A DNA stretch of 64,000 nt from Candidatus Coprenecus stercorigallinarum (lineage in GTDB: Bacteria; Bacteroidota; Bacteroidia; Bacteroidales; UBA932): contig DVIL01000086.1 of the NCBI GenBank assembly GCA_018711305.1, forward strand, positions 1-64,000, in the 5' to 3' direction. Each line of letters begins with the position of its first letter. Position 1 is the first letter of the stretch. Made by a program: the position numbers and the translations under genes. Of the stretch, positions 8,054-17,104 are shown in pieces. Below the pieces are notes generated by a model. The model had not been told where the DNA came from. It did not search any database and saw only the letters and a program-made list of their open reading frames with translations.

Positions 8054-8707
8054 CTAATTGCAAAAAAGTCCGTCCTTCATTTCCATCATGCGGTCTGACA
8101 TGGCTGCCAGATCGCGGTCGTGGGTGACAATGACGACGGTCTGTCCGAAGCGGTCCCGCAGGTCGAAGAAGAGCTGGTGGATGTCCTTCTTGGTATTGCT
8201 GTCCAGGTTGCCTGACGGTTCATCGGCGAAGATGACACTCGGGCTGTTGATGACGGCACGTGCTATGGCTACTCTCTGCTGCTCGCCGCCTGAGAGTTCG
8301 GACGGTTTGTGGGTGATTCTGGCACCGAGACCGAGGTCAACAAGTATTTCCGTGGCGCGTTTTCTGGCTTCCGATGCTCCGGTGCGGGCAATGAGGGCCG
8401 GAATCATTACATTTTCGAGCGCAGTGAACTCGGGAAGCAGGTGGTGGAACTGGAATACGAAACCTATCCTGCGGTTGCGGAAGTCGGCCAGCCTGTCGGC
8501 CGTGAGGGAGAAGATATCGGTTCCGTCTATGACGACTTTGCCCGTATCGGGACGGGAGAGGGAACCGAGTATCTGAAGAAGCGTGGACTTGCCGGCTCCA
8601 CTGGCTCCGACAATGGATATGACTTCTTTGTCGGCTGCCTGGAAGTCAATGCCTTTCAGGACTTCGACCTGGCCGAAACTTTTGGTGATCGAGGTGGCTG
8701 ATATCAT
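8054..8707 (-). CDS. ABC transporter ATP-binding protein, LolD/MacB type
   Basis: This ATPase subunit should power a FtsX-type permease, for example in lipoprotein release or efflux. Walker A is GASGAGKS, the Q-loop is FVFQFHHLL, the signature is [14 protein letters not shown] and Walker B is [13 protein letters not shown], all of the LolD/MacB group. It has 217 residues. The start at 8707 overlaps the stop of the upstream gene (ATGA), indicating coupling. No permease lies next to it, so its partner must be encoded elsewhere. It is the last gene of the minus-strand series that begins with the transketolase genes. Confidence 0.85.
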   Translation of the reverse strand: MISATSITKSFGQVEVLKGIDFQAADKEVISIVGASGAGKSTLLQILGSLSRPDTGKVVIDGTDIFSLTADRLADFRNRRIGFVFQFHHLLPEFTALENVMIPALIARTGASEARKRATEILVDLGLGARITHKPSELSGGEQQRVAIARAVINSPSVIFADEPSGNLDSNTKKDIHQLFFDLRDRFGQTVVIVTHDRDLAAMSDRMMEMKDGLFCN

Positions 8708-9192
8708 TTCGGCTCCTTTTCCATGCCGGGCTTTTTCCACATCTTTATCATTTTGATGCGGAAGTCCTCTTCGGCGATGTACATTTTCATGACTTTCTCA
8801 GCCGGCAGGATTTTCAGAAATTCATCAAGGTAAAGTCTCTGGATCTCGTCGTCCTTCTTGCAGTTGTCAAGATAGTCCATGAGAGCTTTTTTGATCTCCA
8901 CTTCGGATGTCCCGTTCTCTTCCAGTTTCCTGAGAGCATGGAATTCCTCACGCGAGGCTTTCCTGGCATCGTGCATGGCTTTCTGGTATTGGTTGTATAC
9001 TGGCCAGAACTTGCCGGCTTCTTCCGGAGTAAGTTCCATACGGGTAGTGAAAAATGCTATCCGGGCGCTTTCAAGCTGCTCTTTGTTGTTTTTGTGGTCA
9101 GGGGGAGCCTGTCCTGCCGGCTGGGCAGCAAGAGGCAGGGACATAAGCAGTACCCCTGCAAGTGCGATGGTCAAAAGGTGGAATTGTTTCAT
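8704..9192 (-). CDS. Periplasmic Spy/CpxP-like protein
   Basis: This is a 162-residue exported protein. A signal peptide (about 1-23, [10 protein letters not shown]) precedes a charged, helical mature part. [20 protein letters not shown] is reminiscent of the repeat seen in Spy/CpxP-type periplasmic stress proteins. It sits directly after an ECF sigma factor and a membrane protein, and proteins of this kind often take part in envelope-stress sensing in Bacteroidetes. That role is inference from position and composition. Confidence 0.7.
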   Translation of the reverse strand: MKQFHLLTIALAGVLLMSLPLAAQPAGQAPPDHKNNKEQLESARIAFFTTRMELTPEEAGKFWPVYNQYQKAMHDARKASREEFHALRKLEENGTSEVEIKKALMDYLDNCKKDDEIQRLYLDEFLKILPAEKVMKMYIAEEDFRIKMIKMWKKPGMEKEPK

Positions 9193-9226
9193 ATCTGTGC
9201 GTGCGGTTCAAGTATCAAGTCCGGTA

Positions 9227-9661
9227 TTAGTCTGGTGTGCTCAAATATTCCAGGATGTCCTCCTCGGTAAGGGATGCCTCGAGCTCTTCCTTGATATCCC
9301 CGTCAATGGTGACAGTGTTCTCCAGAGAATATGTGAATGCCCGCTCGACGTCTATGTCATCGGTGTAGGCGTAGATGAAACTGCTCTCGAGATAGCCCTG
9401 CTCTATCATGGCCATGATGGGGTCGTCTGTGTCTGCCGGATCCGTGTACAGGAGCGAGGTTACCTTAGAGGCTATCCATCCGAAACCGGCTATGACACCG
9501 AACATGAGTGTAAGCATCAGGGCAGGCTTGACCCTCATTATGAAAATCCTCGCACGGGAGTCCGGCTTGCGGATCCTCTCCCGCACTCTGTCTTCCAGAG
9601 ATTCGAAGTAGTTGTCCGGGACAGTGAAAGGGTTCTTGTATTCGGTTTTAGTGTCGCTCAT
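9227..9661 (-). CDS. Single-pass membrane protein, putative anti-sigma factor
   Basis: This is a 144-residue protein with a polar N-terminus of about 43 residues, one transmembrane segment (about 46-66, PALMLTLMFGVIAGFGWIAS) and an acidic C-terminal domain of about 70 residues. The gene follows the ECF sigma factor gene by 32 bases on the same strand. This cytoplasmic-TM-periplasmic plan next to a sigma factor fits an anti-sigma factor, although no zinc-binding HxxxCxxC motif is visible. The function is inferred from context. Confidence 0.6.
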   Translation of the reverse strand: MSDTKTEYKNPFTVPDNYFESLEDRVRERIRKPDSRARIFIMRVKPALMLTLMFGVIAGFGWIASKVTSLLYTDPADTDDPIMAMIEQGYLESSFIYAYTDDIDVERAFTYSLENTVTIDGDIKEELEASLTEEDILEYLSTPD

Positions 9662-9693
9662 ACGGTTATTTGACAGATAAAAGGGGTGTTGGA

Positions 9694-10239
9694 TTAATCG
9701 TGGTCTTCCAGAAACTTCTGTATTTTGACGTATGCGTGATGATATGAGGCCTTTGCCGAGCCTGTGCTCTGTTTCAGCACCTGTGCTATCTCGTCGAACT
9801 TCATCCCTTCGAAGTACCTCATGGTGAAAATGATTTTCTGTTTCGGGGGCAGTTTGTCTATTGCTGCATAGAGCCTGCGGACTATTTCATCTCCGTTGAA
9901 ATAAGGGTCTGCCGTGAATTTGTCAGCGAGTGTCTTCTCCTTTCCGGTAAGTGTGAACATGGTTTTCAGACGCTTGCTCTTGAGGTAGTTGAGCGTCTCG
10001 TTGACGGCTATACGGTAGAGCCAGGTGTAAAGCTTGCAGTCTTCCCTGAAGTCCGGAAGATATTTCCAGGCCTTGATCAGGGTATTCTGCAGGAGGTCGT
10101 CGGCCTCGTCATGGTCGAAGACCATCCTGCGGATACGCCAGTACAGGTCGCGGGAATATCTGCGCACCAAAAGGTTGAAGGCATAGTCCTGCCTCCCTTC
10201 CTCCTTGAATGCTTCCAGTATCTCCTTGTCGTCCTCCAT
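9694..10239 (-). CDS. ECF-type RNA polymerase sigma factor
   Basis: This is a sigma-70 family factor of the extracytoplasmic-function group, 181 residues. Region 2 (about 20-90) has DEADDLLQNTLIKAWKYLP and TWLYRIAVNETLNYLKSK. Region 4 (about 125-178) has LPPKQKIIFTMRYFEGMKF and DEIAQVLKQSTGSAKASYHH. Its ATG directly follows the stop codon of the transketolase C-subunit gene, so the two are translated from one message. The downstream membrane protein and Spy-like protein probably belong to its signalling chain. Confidence 0.9.
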   Translation of the reverse strand: MEDDKEILEAFKEEGRQDYAFNLLVRRYSRDLYWRIRRMVFDHDEADDLLQNTLIKAWKYLPDFREDCKLYTWLYRIAVNETLNYLKSKRLKTMFTLTGKEKTLADKFTADPYFNGDEIVRRLYAAIDKLPPKQKIIFTMRYFEGMKFDEIAQVLKQSTGSAKASYHHAYVKIQKFLEDHD

Positions 10240-11199
10240 CTATTTTTTCCTGGAGACAGCTTTAAGTGCAGCGGATACTATATGTCCGGAGTCGAGACCG
10301 TATGCTTTCATAAGGTCTGAGGGCTTTCCGCTTTGTCCGAAGAGGTCGTCTACAGCCACGAATTCTACGGGGCACGGGTTGTGGCGGATCAGAACTCCGG
10401 CAATCAGTTCTCCGAGTCCTCCGGCAATGAGGTGCTCCTCGGCAGTAACCACCGCTCCGGTCTTGGCTGCGGAAGCGAGTACGGCCTCAGTGTCCAGGGG
10501 CTTGATGGTATGTATGTCGATTACTTCTGCGGAGATTCCCTGTTTCTCCAGTTCCTCTGCAGCAAGGAGGGCCTCCCATACCAGGTGGCCGGTGGCGAAG
10601 ACTGTCACGTCTTTTCCGTCAACCAGCTTCAGGGCTTTCCCGATCTCGAACTTCTGGTCCTCAGGTGTGAAATTGGGCACTGAGGGACGGCCGAACCTCA
10701 GGTACACCGGTCCTTCGTAGGATGCGGCTGCGATGGTGGCAGCCTTGGTCTGGTTGTAGTCGCAGGGATTGATGACGGTCATGCGCGGAAGCATCCTCAT
10801 CATGCCGATGTCCTCCATGACCTGATGGGTGGCACCGTCCTCTCCGAGTGTGATGCCGGCGTGTGAGGCGGCTATCTTGACGTTTGTGCTGGCGTAGCAG
10901 ATGCCCTGACGTATCTGGTCGTAGACCCTGGAGGTCACGAAATTGGCAAATGAGCCCGCAAACGGGATCCTGCCGCTGAGTGACAGACCGGCGGCCACGT
11001 CTATCATGTCGGCCTCGGCTATGCCGCACTGGAAGAAACGGTCGGGATGCTCCTTGGCGAATGTGTTCATCTTCAGGGAGCCGGTAAGGTCAGCGCACAG
11101 CGCGACCACTTTGTCATTGGTCCTGCCCAGCTCCGTAAGTCCTGCCCCGAAGCCCGAGCGTGTATCCTTGTTTCCTGTATTTATGAATTTTTCCATCAT
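10240..11199 (-). CDS. Transketolase, C-terminal subunit
   Basis: This is the pyrimidine-binding and C-terminal part of a split transketolase, which moves two-carbon units between sugar phosphates in the pentose phosphate pathway. It has 319 residues with DTRSGFGAGLTELG, the conserved Glu region FFQCGIAEADMIDVAAGLS and a C-terminal domain with DIHTIKPLDTEAV. Two adjacent ATGs (11199 and 11196) are possible starts. It lies 18 bases behind the N-terminal subunit gene, and the two must assemble to be active. Confidence 0.92.
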   Translation of the reverse strand: MMEKFINTGNKDTRSGFGAGLTELGRTNDKVVALCADLTGSLKMNTFAKEHPDRFFQCGIAEADMIDVAAGLSLSGRIPFAGSFANFVTSRVYDQIRQGICYASTNVKIAASHAGITLGEDGATHQVMEDIGMMRMLPRMTVINPCDYNQTKAATIAAASYEGPVYLRFGRPSVPNFTPEDQKFEIGKALKLVDGKDVTVFATGHLVWEALLAAEELEKQGISAEVIDIHTIKPLDTEAVLASAAKTGAVVTAEEHLIAGGLGELIAGVLIRHNPCPVEFVAVDDLFGQSGKPSDLMKAYGLDSGHIVSAALKAVSRKK

Positions 11200-11217
11200 T
11201 GTCCTGTACCTTAAAAA

Positions 11218-12063
11218 TTAATAATCTCCGAGAGTCTCCTTTACCTGGGCGAGGGCCTTTTCGCAGAGCTCGGGCGAAGGTGCCTTGCCATGCCATTCGT
11301 TGGTGCCTTCCATGAAGTCCACACCCTTGCCCATGACGGTGTGGAAGAGAATCATCACCGGCTTGCCGTGGCGCGAGAGGGACCTGGCCTGTGCGAAGGC
11401 ATTGAGGATCGCCTGCATATCGTGTCCGTCGGCCTGGACGCACTCCCAGCCGAAGGCCTTCCATTTGGCCTCGAGGTCTCCAAGGCCGATGACAGAGTCC
11501 ACGGTGCCGTCTATCTGCTGATGGTTCCAGTCGGTCATGGCGATGAGATTGTCCACCTTGTGATGGGCGGCGAACATGGCTGCCTCCCATATCTGGCCTT
11601 CCTCGCTCTCACCGTCTCCGCAGAGGACGTAGACAGTGTTGTCCTCACCGTCCAGTCTCTTGCCTAAGGCGGCGCCGCAGGCTACTGAGAGACCCTGGCC
11701 GAGTGAGCCTGAGGGCATGTAGACGCCCGGAAGGTTGAAATCGGTCGAGGGGTGTCCCTGAAGTCTTGAGCCCAAATGCCTGAAAGTGCCGAGCTCGGAC
11801 AGGGGAAAATATCCGGTGCGTGCGAGAATGCTGTAGAGCAGGGGGGACATGTGTCCGGTAGAGAGGATGAACATATCCTGTCCCTTGCCGCTGCGGTTCC
11901 AGCCTTCGGGTGTGTGTTTCATTACGTCCAGATACAGGGCAGTAATGAAGTCGGTGCTGCTCATCGAGCCGCCTGGGTGTCCGCACCCGGCCTGTGTGAC
12001 CATTCTGAGTATGTCCCTGCGGACCTGGGACGCTGTGTCGGTCAGCTTTTGTATGTCAGTCAT
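11218..12063 (-). CDS. Transketolase, N-terminal subunit
   Basis: This is the thiamine-diphosphate-binding half of the split transketolase, 281 residues. It has the substrate-binding GHPGGSMSSTDF near the N-terminus and the cofactor/Mg signature CGDGESEEGQIWEAAMFAAH, with NHQQIDG later. It is the first gene of a minus-strand run through the C-subunit, an ECF sigma factor, a membrane protein, a Spy-like protein and an ABC ATPase. It is divergent from lepA across about 57 bases. Confidence 0.92.
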   Translation of the reverse strand: MTDIQKLTDTASQVRRDILRMVTQAGCGHPGGSMSSTDFITALYLDVMKHTPEGWNRSGKGQDMFILSTGHMSPLLYSILARTGYFPLSELGTFRHLGSRLQGHPSTDFNLPGVYMPSGSLGQGLSVACGAALGKRLDGEDNTVYVLCGDGESEEGQIWEAAMFAAHHKVDNLIAMTDWNHQQIDGTVDSVIGLGDLEAKWKAFGWECVQADGHDMQAILNAFAQARSLSRHGKPVMILFHTVMGKGVDFMEGTNEWHGKAPSPELCEKALAQVKETLGDY

Positions 12064-12068
12064 ATCAG

Positions 12069-12100
12069 TTTGTGTTTATCCCGCTAAGATAGTATATTTG
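12069..12100 (+). promoter_or_regulatory. Promoter of lepA
   Basis: TTTG at 12069-12072, a gap of 20 bases, then TATATTTG at 12093-12100: a complete Bacteroidetes promoter. The leader to the ATG at 12120 is about 12-15 bases. Confidence 0.8.
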
Positions 12101-12119
12101 CAGCGATTATCTGAATAAA

Positions 12120-13907
12120 ATGAAAAATATCCGGAATTTCTGCATCATTGCGCATATAGACCACGGCAAGAGCACCCTGGCGGACCGTCTCCTCGAATAT
12201 ACTCATACTCTGAGCGAAAGGGAAATGGAAGATCAGGTCCTGGATTCGATGGACCTCGAGAGGGAGAAGGGAATCACTATCAAGAGCCATGCAATCCAGA
12301 TGGTCTACAACTATAATGGGGAGAAATACATACTCAATCTTATCGATACTCCGGGACATGTGGACTTTTCCTACGAGGTGTCCCGTGCCATAGCCTCCTG
12401 TGAGGGTGCGCTTCTGGTAGTGGACGCGACTCAGGGAATCCAGGCACAGACCATATCCAATCTCTACCTGGCCATCAACCATGATCTGGAGATTATCCCG
12501 GTTCTCAACAAGATTGACATGGACGCGGCCATGGTGGACGTGGTCAGCGACCAGATAATGGACCTGATAGGCTGCGACAGGGAGGATATCCTGCTGTGCA
12601 GTGCGAAGACAGGCGAGGGTGTGCCCGCCATACTCGATGCGGTGGTGGAGCGTTTCCCCGCTCCGAAGGGCGACCCTGATGCACCGCTCCAGGCCCTGAT
12701 TTTCGACTCGGTATTCAACCCCTTCCGCGGTGTAATCGCCTATTTTAAGGTGGTCAACGGAGTGATACGCAAGGGAGACAAGGTAAAGTTCTTCAATACG
12801 GGCAAGGAATACGAGGCTGACGAAGTCGGCTATCTCAGGCTCAGGATGTGCCCTACCGATGAGGTGACTACCGGAAATGTGGGCTATATCATCTCCGGTA
12901 TCAAGACGGCCGTAGAGGTGAAGGTCGGCGATACCATCACCCATGTGGACTGCCCCTGCTCAGAGTCCATTGCCGGCTTCGAGGAGGTCAAGCCAATGCT
13001 CTTCGCGGGAGTCTATCCGGTGGAGACCGACGAATACGAGAATCTGCGCGCATCGCTGGAGAAGCTCCAGCTCAACGATGCATCCCTCGTCTTCGAGCCC
13101 GAGTCCTCCCTGGCCCTGGGCTTCGGTTTCCGTTGCGGTTTCCTCGGCCTGCTTCATCTGGAGATCATGCAGGAGAGGCTCTACCGGGAGTTCGACATGG
13201 ACGTGATAACCACCGTCCCCAACGTATCTTATAAGGTGTACACCACGCAGGGAGAGGTGGTGGACGTACACAATCCCTCCGGTCTGCCGGCCCCTACCCT
13301 CATAGACTACATCGAAGAGCCTTATATCCGGGCCCAGATCATATCCAAGAGCGAGTATTTCGGTCAGATCATGAAACTCTGTCTGGACAAGCGCGGGGTG
13401 CTCAAGGGACAGCACTTCCTCACCGCCGACCGTGTGGAGCTGACCTACGACATGCCCCTTGCCGAGATAGTCTTTGACTTCTACGACAAACTGAAATCCA
13501 TCTCCCGCGGCTATGCCTCCTTCGATTACCATATCATCGGCTATCAGAAGGCCGATCTGGTCAAGCTCGACATACTGCTCAACGGAGAGTCTGTCGACGC
13601 CCTCTCCTCGCTTATCCACCGTGAACGGGCCTATGATTTCGGCCGTCGTATCTGCGAGAAGCTCAAGGAACTGATTCCCAGACAGCAGTTCGAGATAGCG
13701 ATACAGGCCGCCATCGGAGCCAAGATCATTGCCCGCGAGACCGTCAAGGCCGTGCGCAAGGACGTGCTGGCCAAGTGCTACGGAGGCGACATCACCCGTA
13801 AGCGCAAGCTGCTGGAGAAGCAGAAAAAGGGTAAGAAACGCATGCGGCAGATAGGCAATGTGGAGGTTCCCCAGTCTGCTTTCATGGCAGTACTGAAGCT
13901 CGACTGA
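12120..13907 (+). CDS. lepA: Elongation factor 4 (LepA)
   Basis: This ribosome-associated GTPase, also called EF4, acts during initiation or back-translocation. It has 595 residues, the usual length. G1 is [16 protein letters not shown]3 is [14 protein letters not shown] and G4 is NKID, all intact, unlike the EF-G2 protein nearby. Domains II and III follow, and the LepA-specific C-terminus is present ([20 protein letters not shown] and [20 protein letters not shown]). It has its own promoter. Confidence 0.96.
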   Translation: MKNIRNFCIIAHIDHGKSTLADRLLEYTHTLSEREMEDQVLDSMDLEREKGITIKSHAIQMVYNYNGEKYILNLIDTPGHVDFSYEVSRAIASCEGALLVVDATQGIQAQTISNLYLAINHDLEIIPVLNKIDMDAAMVDVVSDQIMDLIGCDREDILLCSAKTGEGVPAILDAVVERFPAPKGDPDAPLQALIFDSVFNPFRGVIAYFKVVNGVIRKGDKVKFFNTGKEYEADEVGYLRLRMCPTDEVTTGNVGYIISGIKTAVEVKVGDTITHVDCPCSESIAGFEEVKPMLFAGVYPVETDEYENLRASLEKLQLNDASLVFEPESSLALGFGFRCGFLGLLHLEIMQERLYREFDMDVITTVPNVSYKVYTTQGEVVDVHNPSGLPAPTLIDYIEEPYIRAQIISKSEYFGQIMKLCLDKRGVLKGQHFLTADRVELTYDMPLAEIVFDFYDKLKSISRGYASFDYHIIGYQKADLVKLDILLNGESVDALSSLIHRERAYDFGRRICEKLKELIPRQQFEIAIQAAIGAKIIARETVKAVRKDVLAKCYGGDITRKRKLLEKQKKGKKRMRQIGNVEVPQSAFMAVLKLD

Positions 13908-13976
13908 TTTGTAACACAATTTTAACAATTCATTTTACAATTTATATCTAACTTGCGGCCAATTTGGTAATTTACA

Positions 13977-16070
13977 ATGGGAAAGAAAAAATCAATGAGG
14001 CCGTATCTCGAAAGGGATATCAGTTGGATGTACTTCAACCGGCGTGTACTGCAAGAAGCATGTAAAGAGGAGGTTCCCCTTCTGGAAAGACTGAGTTTCC
14101 TGGGGATATACTCCAACAATCTGGACGAGTTTTTCCGTGTCCGCGTGGCTTCCCAGAACCGGGTGGCCGAGTGGGACGGCAAGTCAGGACTGCGCGAGGC
14201 TAAAACGGCGGCAGAGGTAGTCAAGCAGATAAACCGCCTCAACAACCGCTATGTGAAGGATTTTGAAGTGGCGGTCCGGCAGGTCAACAAGGCTTTGGCT
14301 GACCACAACATCTGCATCATATCGGATTCACAGGCGGATGAGGAGCAGGTAGCATATATCCGTAACTACTATCAGGAGCGTATAGACGGCTTTATCGTAC
14401 CGATATGGCTGAGTGCCGTGCGTCATCTGGATTACGAGACCGACGAGAAGATATATCTGGCAGTCAAGGCCTGCCGTATCAACGAGAGGGGAAAGACCGT
14501 ATACGACTATGCCTATTTCAGTCTCCCGGTGGACAGTTGCGGGCGATTCATCCGTCTGCCGGACAAGGAGGGGAAAAGCTATATCATGTATATCGACGAT
14601 GCGGTGCGCTGCTGTCTGCCCAAGGTCTTCGAAGGCAACGGATTTTCCTCATTCAGCGCCTATACCTTCAAGTTCACCCGCGATGCCGAGATGGAGATAG
14701 ACAATGACCAGCGCAGCGGCATTCTCCAGAAGATATCGAAGGGCCTCAAGAGCCGGAAGAAAGGAGAGCCTTTGAGATTTATCTATGACGAGAATATGCC
14801 GGAAGACCTGCTGCGGCGTGTACTCGGCAAGCTGGACCTTGGGGAGCGGGACACTGTCCTGCGCGGAGGACGCTACCAGAACCACAAGGATCTGATGAAG
14901 TTCCCCTCTTTTACGGGAAGTGCCCTGAAATATCCCCCGATGCCGGCTATCCGCAGGTATTCTTTAGACGGGCCTGGCAGTATTCTGGAGCGCATCCGGA
15001 GACAGGACCGTTTCCTGCACGTGCCCTATCACAGTTTCGACACATTCATCCGTGTCCTGCATGAGGCGGCCACCAGCCGCAGTGTCAGCAGTATCAAGAT
15101 AACCCTGTACCGTCTGGCCAAGGATTCGAAGGTGGTCAGGGCCCTGATCGCGGCCGCACGCAACGGCAAGAAAGTGACTGTAGTCATAGAGCTTCTGGCC
15201 CGTTTCGACGAGGAGTCCAATATCAAATGGTCCCAGAAATTGGAGGATGCCGGGGTGAAGGTCATCTTCGGAGTCGAGGGGCTCAAGGTGCATTCCAAGG
15301 TCCTGCATATCGGCATGAAGAGGGGCGGGGATCTGGCCTGCATCAGTACCGGTAACTTCCATGAGGGCAATGCCAAGGCATATACCGACTGTATTCTGAT
15401 GACCTCCTCCCGCAGGATAGTCAAGGAGGTGGAGCAGGTCTTTGACTTTATAGAGAAACCCTATGCCCAGATAAGGTTCAAGGAACTGCTGGTGTCGCCC
15501 AATGAGATGAAAACCAAGTTTATATCGCTTGTCAATACTGAAATACGCAATAAGAAGAACGGCAAGCCGGCCTATATCCGCATGAAGCTGAACCACGTTA
15601 CGGACCCTGTGATGGTGGAGAAGATCTATGATGCAGCGTATGCCGGAGTGGATATAGAGATGTCGGTCAGGGGCAACTGCTCGATAGTTACTGACGGGCT
15701 GCCGGAAAATTGTCATATAAGGATTAACGGAATTATAGACCGGTATCTGGAACATTCCCGTATCTTTGTATTCGCGGCCGGAGGAGAGGAGAAGGTTTTC
15801 ATAGGTTCGGCCGACTGGATGCCCCGCAATCTGGACAACCGCATCGAGGTTATAGCTCCGGTCTATGACCCTACCATCAAGCAGGAGATGAAGCGTATAG
15901 TGGACTATGCGCTCAGGGACGTGAAGCAGGGGAGGACAGTGGACGGAACGGGGGCCAACAGTGCATGGACATGTGAGGAACCGCTGGAGACCGGTTCACA
16001 GCTTGCTTTGTACCGGCATTATGAGGAGCTTGAGGCCAAGGAAAGGGAGTATGATGCAGGGATGGCTTAA
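13977..16070 (+). CDS. ppk: Polyphosphate kinase 1
   Basis: This enzyme makes polyphosphate from the gamma-phosphate of ATP. At 697 residues it matches PPK1. It shows RDISWMYFNRRVLQEA at the N-terminus, the autophosphorylated His region GLKVHSKVLHIG, the following CISTGNFHEGNAKAYTD and a second conserved His near IIDRYLEHSRIFVF. The exopolyphosphatase gene starts 11 bases downstream, so synthesis and breakdown are encoded together. About 70 AT-rich bases separate it from lepA, with no clear promoter. Confidence 0.95.
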   Translation: MGKKKSMRPYLERDISWMYFNRRVLQEACKEEVPLLERLSFLGIYSNNLDEFFRVRVASQNRVAEWDGKSGLREAKTAAEVVKQINRLNNRYVKDFEVAVRQVNKALADHNICIISDSQADEEQVAYIRNYYQERIDGFIVPIWLSAVRHLDYETDEKIYLAVKACRINERGKTVYDYAYFSLPVDSCGRFIRLPDKEGKSYIMYIDDAVRCCLPKVFEGNGFSSFSAYTFKFTRDAEMEIDNDQRSGILQKISKGLKSRKKGEPLRFIYDENMPEDLLRRVLGKLDLGERDTVLRGGRYQNHKDLMKFPSFTGSALKYPPMPAIRRYSLDGPGSILERIRRQDRFLHVPYHSFDTFIRVLHEAATSRSVSSIKITLYRLAKDSKVVRALIAAARNGKKVTVVIELLARFDEESNIKWSQKLEDAGVKVIFGVEGLKVHSKVLHIGMKRGGDLACISTGNFHEGNAKAYTDCILMTSSRRIVKEVEQVFDFIEKPYAQIRFKELLVSPNEMKTKFISLVNTEIRNKKNGKPAYIRMKLNHVTDPVMVEKIYDAAYAGVDIEMSVRGNCSIVTDGLPENCHIRINGIIDRYLEHSRIFVFAAGGEEKVFIGSADWMPRNLDNRIEVIAPVYDPTIKQEMKRIVDYALRDVKQGRTVDGTGANSAWTCEEPLETGSQLALYRHYEELEAKEREYDAGMA

Positions 16071-16081
16071 AAGGAAGAACA

Positions 16082-17029
16082 ATGACAGATATGATTGACA
16101 AGGAAACTATGGCGGAGTACAGGGACAATGCCGTAACTTACGCCGCAATCGACATCGGCTCAAATGCCGTACGCCTGCTTATCAAGCAGCTGGAGGATGA
16201 CCTGCAGCCCAGATTCAGCAAGGTGCTGCTGTTGCGTGTTCCTCTCCGTCTGGGCTTCGATGTGTTTTCCAACGGAGGCAGCATCTCCGAGCGCCGGCGC
16301 AAGGACCTGGTGCGTCTGATGAAGTCCTACAAGCAGCTCATGAAGATCTATAATGTGAGTGATTACAGGGCCTGTGCCACGTCTGCCATGCGCGATGCGG
16401 CCAACGGGCCGGACATCATCCGGGAGGTGCGGAAGAAGACAGGCATAGAGATAGAGATAATCGACGGACAGCAGGAAGCCCGCATGATATACAACAACCA
16501 TATCGAGAGCATGCGCGGACGCCGCGGCAACTATATGTACGTCGATGTGGGCGGAGGAAGCACGGAGATCAATCTGATGACTGACGGAGAGCTGATCTGC
16601 TCCAAGTCCTACAATATCGGTACGGTCAGGATGCTCAACGAGGCTGTCTCCGACGGGGAGTGGAAGCGGTTCCGCTCAGACCTGGAGGACCTGGCGGCAT
16701 CGTATCCGGGAATCAACATAGTAGGCTCCGGCGGCAACATCAACAAGCTGTACAAGCTGGTGGAACGCCGCGACAAGCGCTACCCCCGCATGAGCACTTC
16801 TTCCCTCCAGTCTCTTCACGACCGCCTCAAGGCTTTGAGCGTAAGGCAGAGAATGGAGGAATACGAACTGAAGGCCGACAGGGCTGATGTGATTGTCCCG
16901 GCAGGTGAGATATTCCTTACCATCGCTGCCATCACCGGGGCGTCTTACATTTATGTGCCTGTCATCGGACTTTCCGATGGAATAATCGACGGCCTGTATA
17001 CCAAACATCTGGTGGAACTTAGCAGGTAG
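16082..17029 (+). CDS. Ppx/GppA-type exopolyphosphatase
   Basis: This ASKHA-fold phosphatase acts on polyphosphate or pppGpp. It has 315 residues, about the length of the short, single-module members and lacking the C-terminal HD-like domain of E. coli Ppx. The phosphate-1 motif is YAAIDIGSNAVRLLI and the phosphate-2 motif is YVDVGGGSTEINLM. NIVGSGGNINKLYKL lies further on. It forms an operon with ppk. The substrate cannot be told from sequence; the ppk partner favours polyphosphate. Confidence 0.88.
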   Translation: MTDMIDKETMAEYRDNAVTYAAIDIGSNAVRLLIKQLEDDLQPRFSKVLLLRVPLRLGFDVFSNGGSISERRRKDLVRLMKSYKQLMKIYNVSDYRACATSAMRDAANGPDIIREVRKKTGIEIEIIDGQQEARMIYNNHIESMRGRRGNYMYVDVGGGSTEINLMTDGELICSKSYNIGTVRMLNEAVSDGEWKRFRSDLEDLAASYPGINIVGSGGNINKLYKLVERRDKRYPRMSTSSLQSLHDRLKALSVRQRMEEYELKADRADVIVPAGEIFLTIAAITGASYIYVPVIGLSDGIIDGLYTKHLVELSR

Positions 17030-17047
17030 TTTTCCGCAAGCAATATA

Positions 17048-17086
17048 AAAAAAGTTCCGATGGTCTCAGGCCATCGGAACTTTTTT
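17048..17086 (+). terminator. Strong bidirectional terminator
   Basis: A perfect 16-bp stem (17048-17063 with 17071-17086) contains GTTCCGATGG and its complement, with a 7-base loop, an A-run on one side and a T-run on the other. It serves ppx on the plus strand and the OmpA/TPR lipoprotein gene on the minus strand. Confidence 0.93.
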
Positions 17087-17104
17087 ACGTCAACATAAGA
17101 TTGC

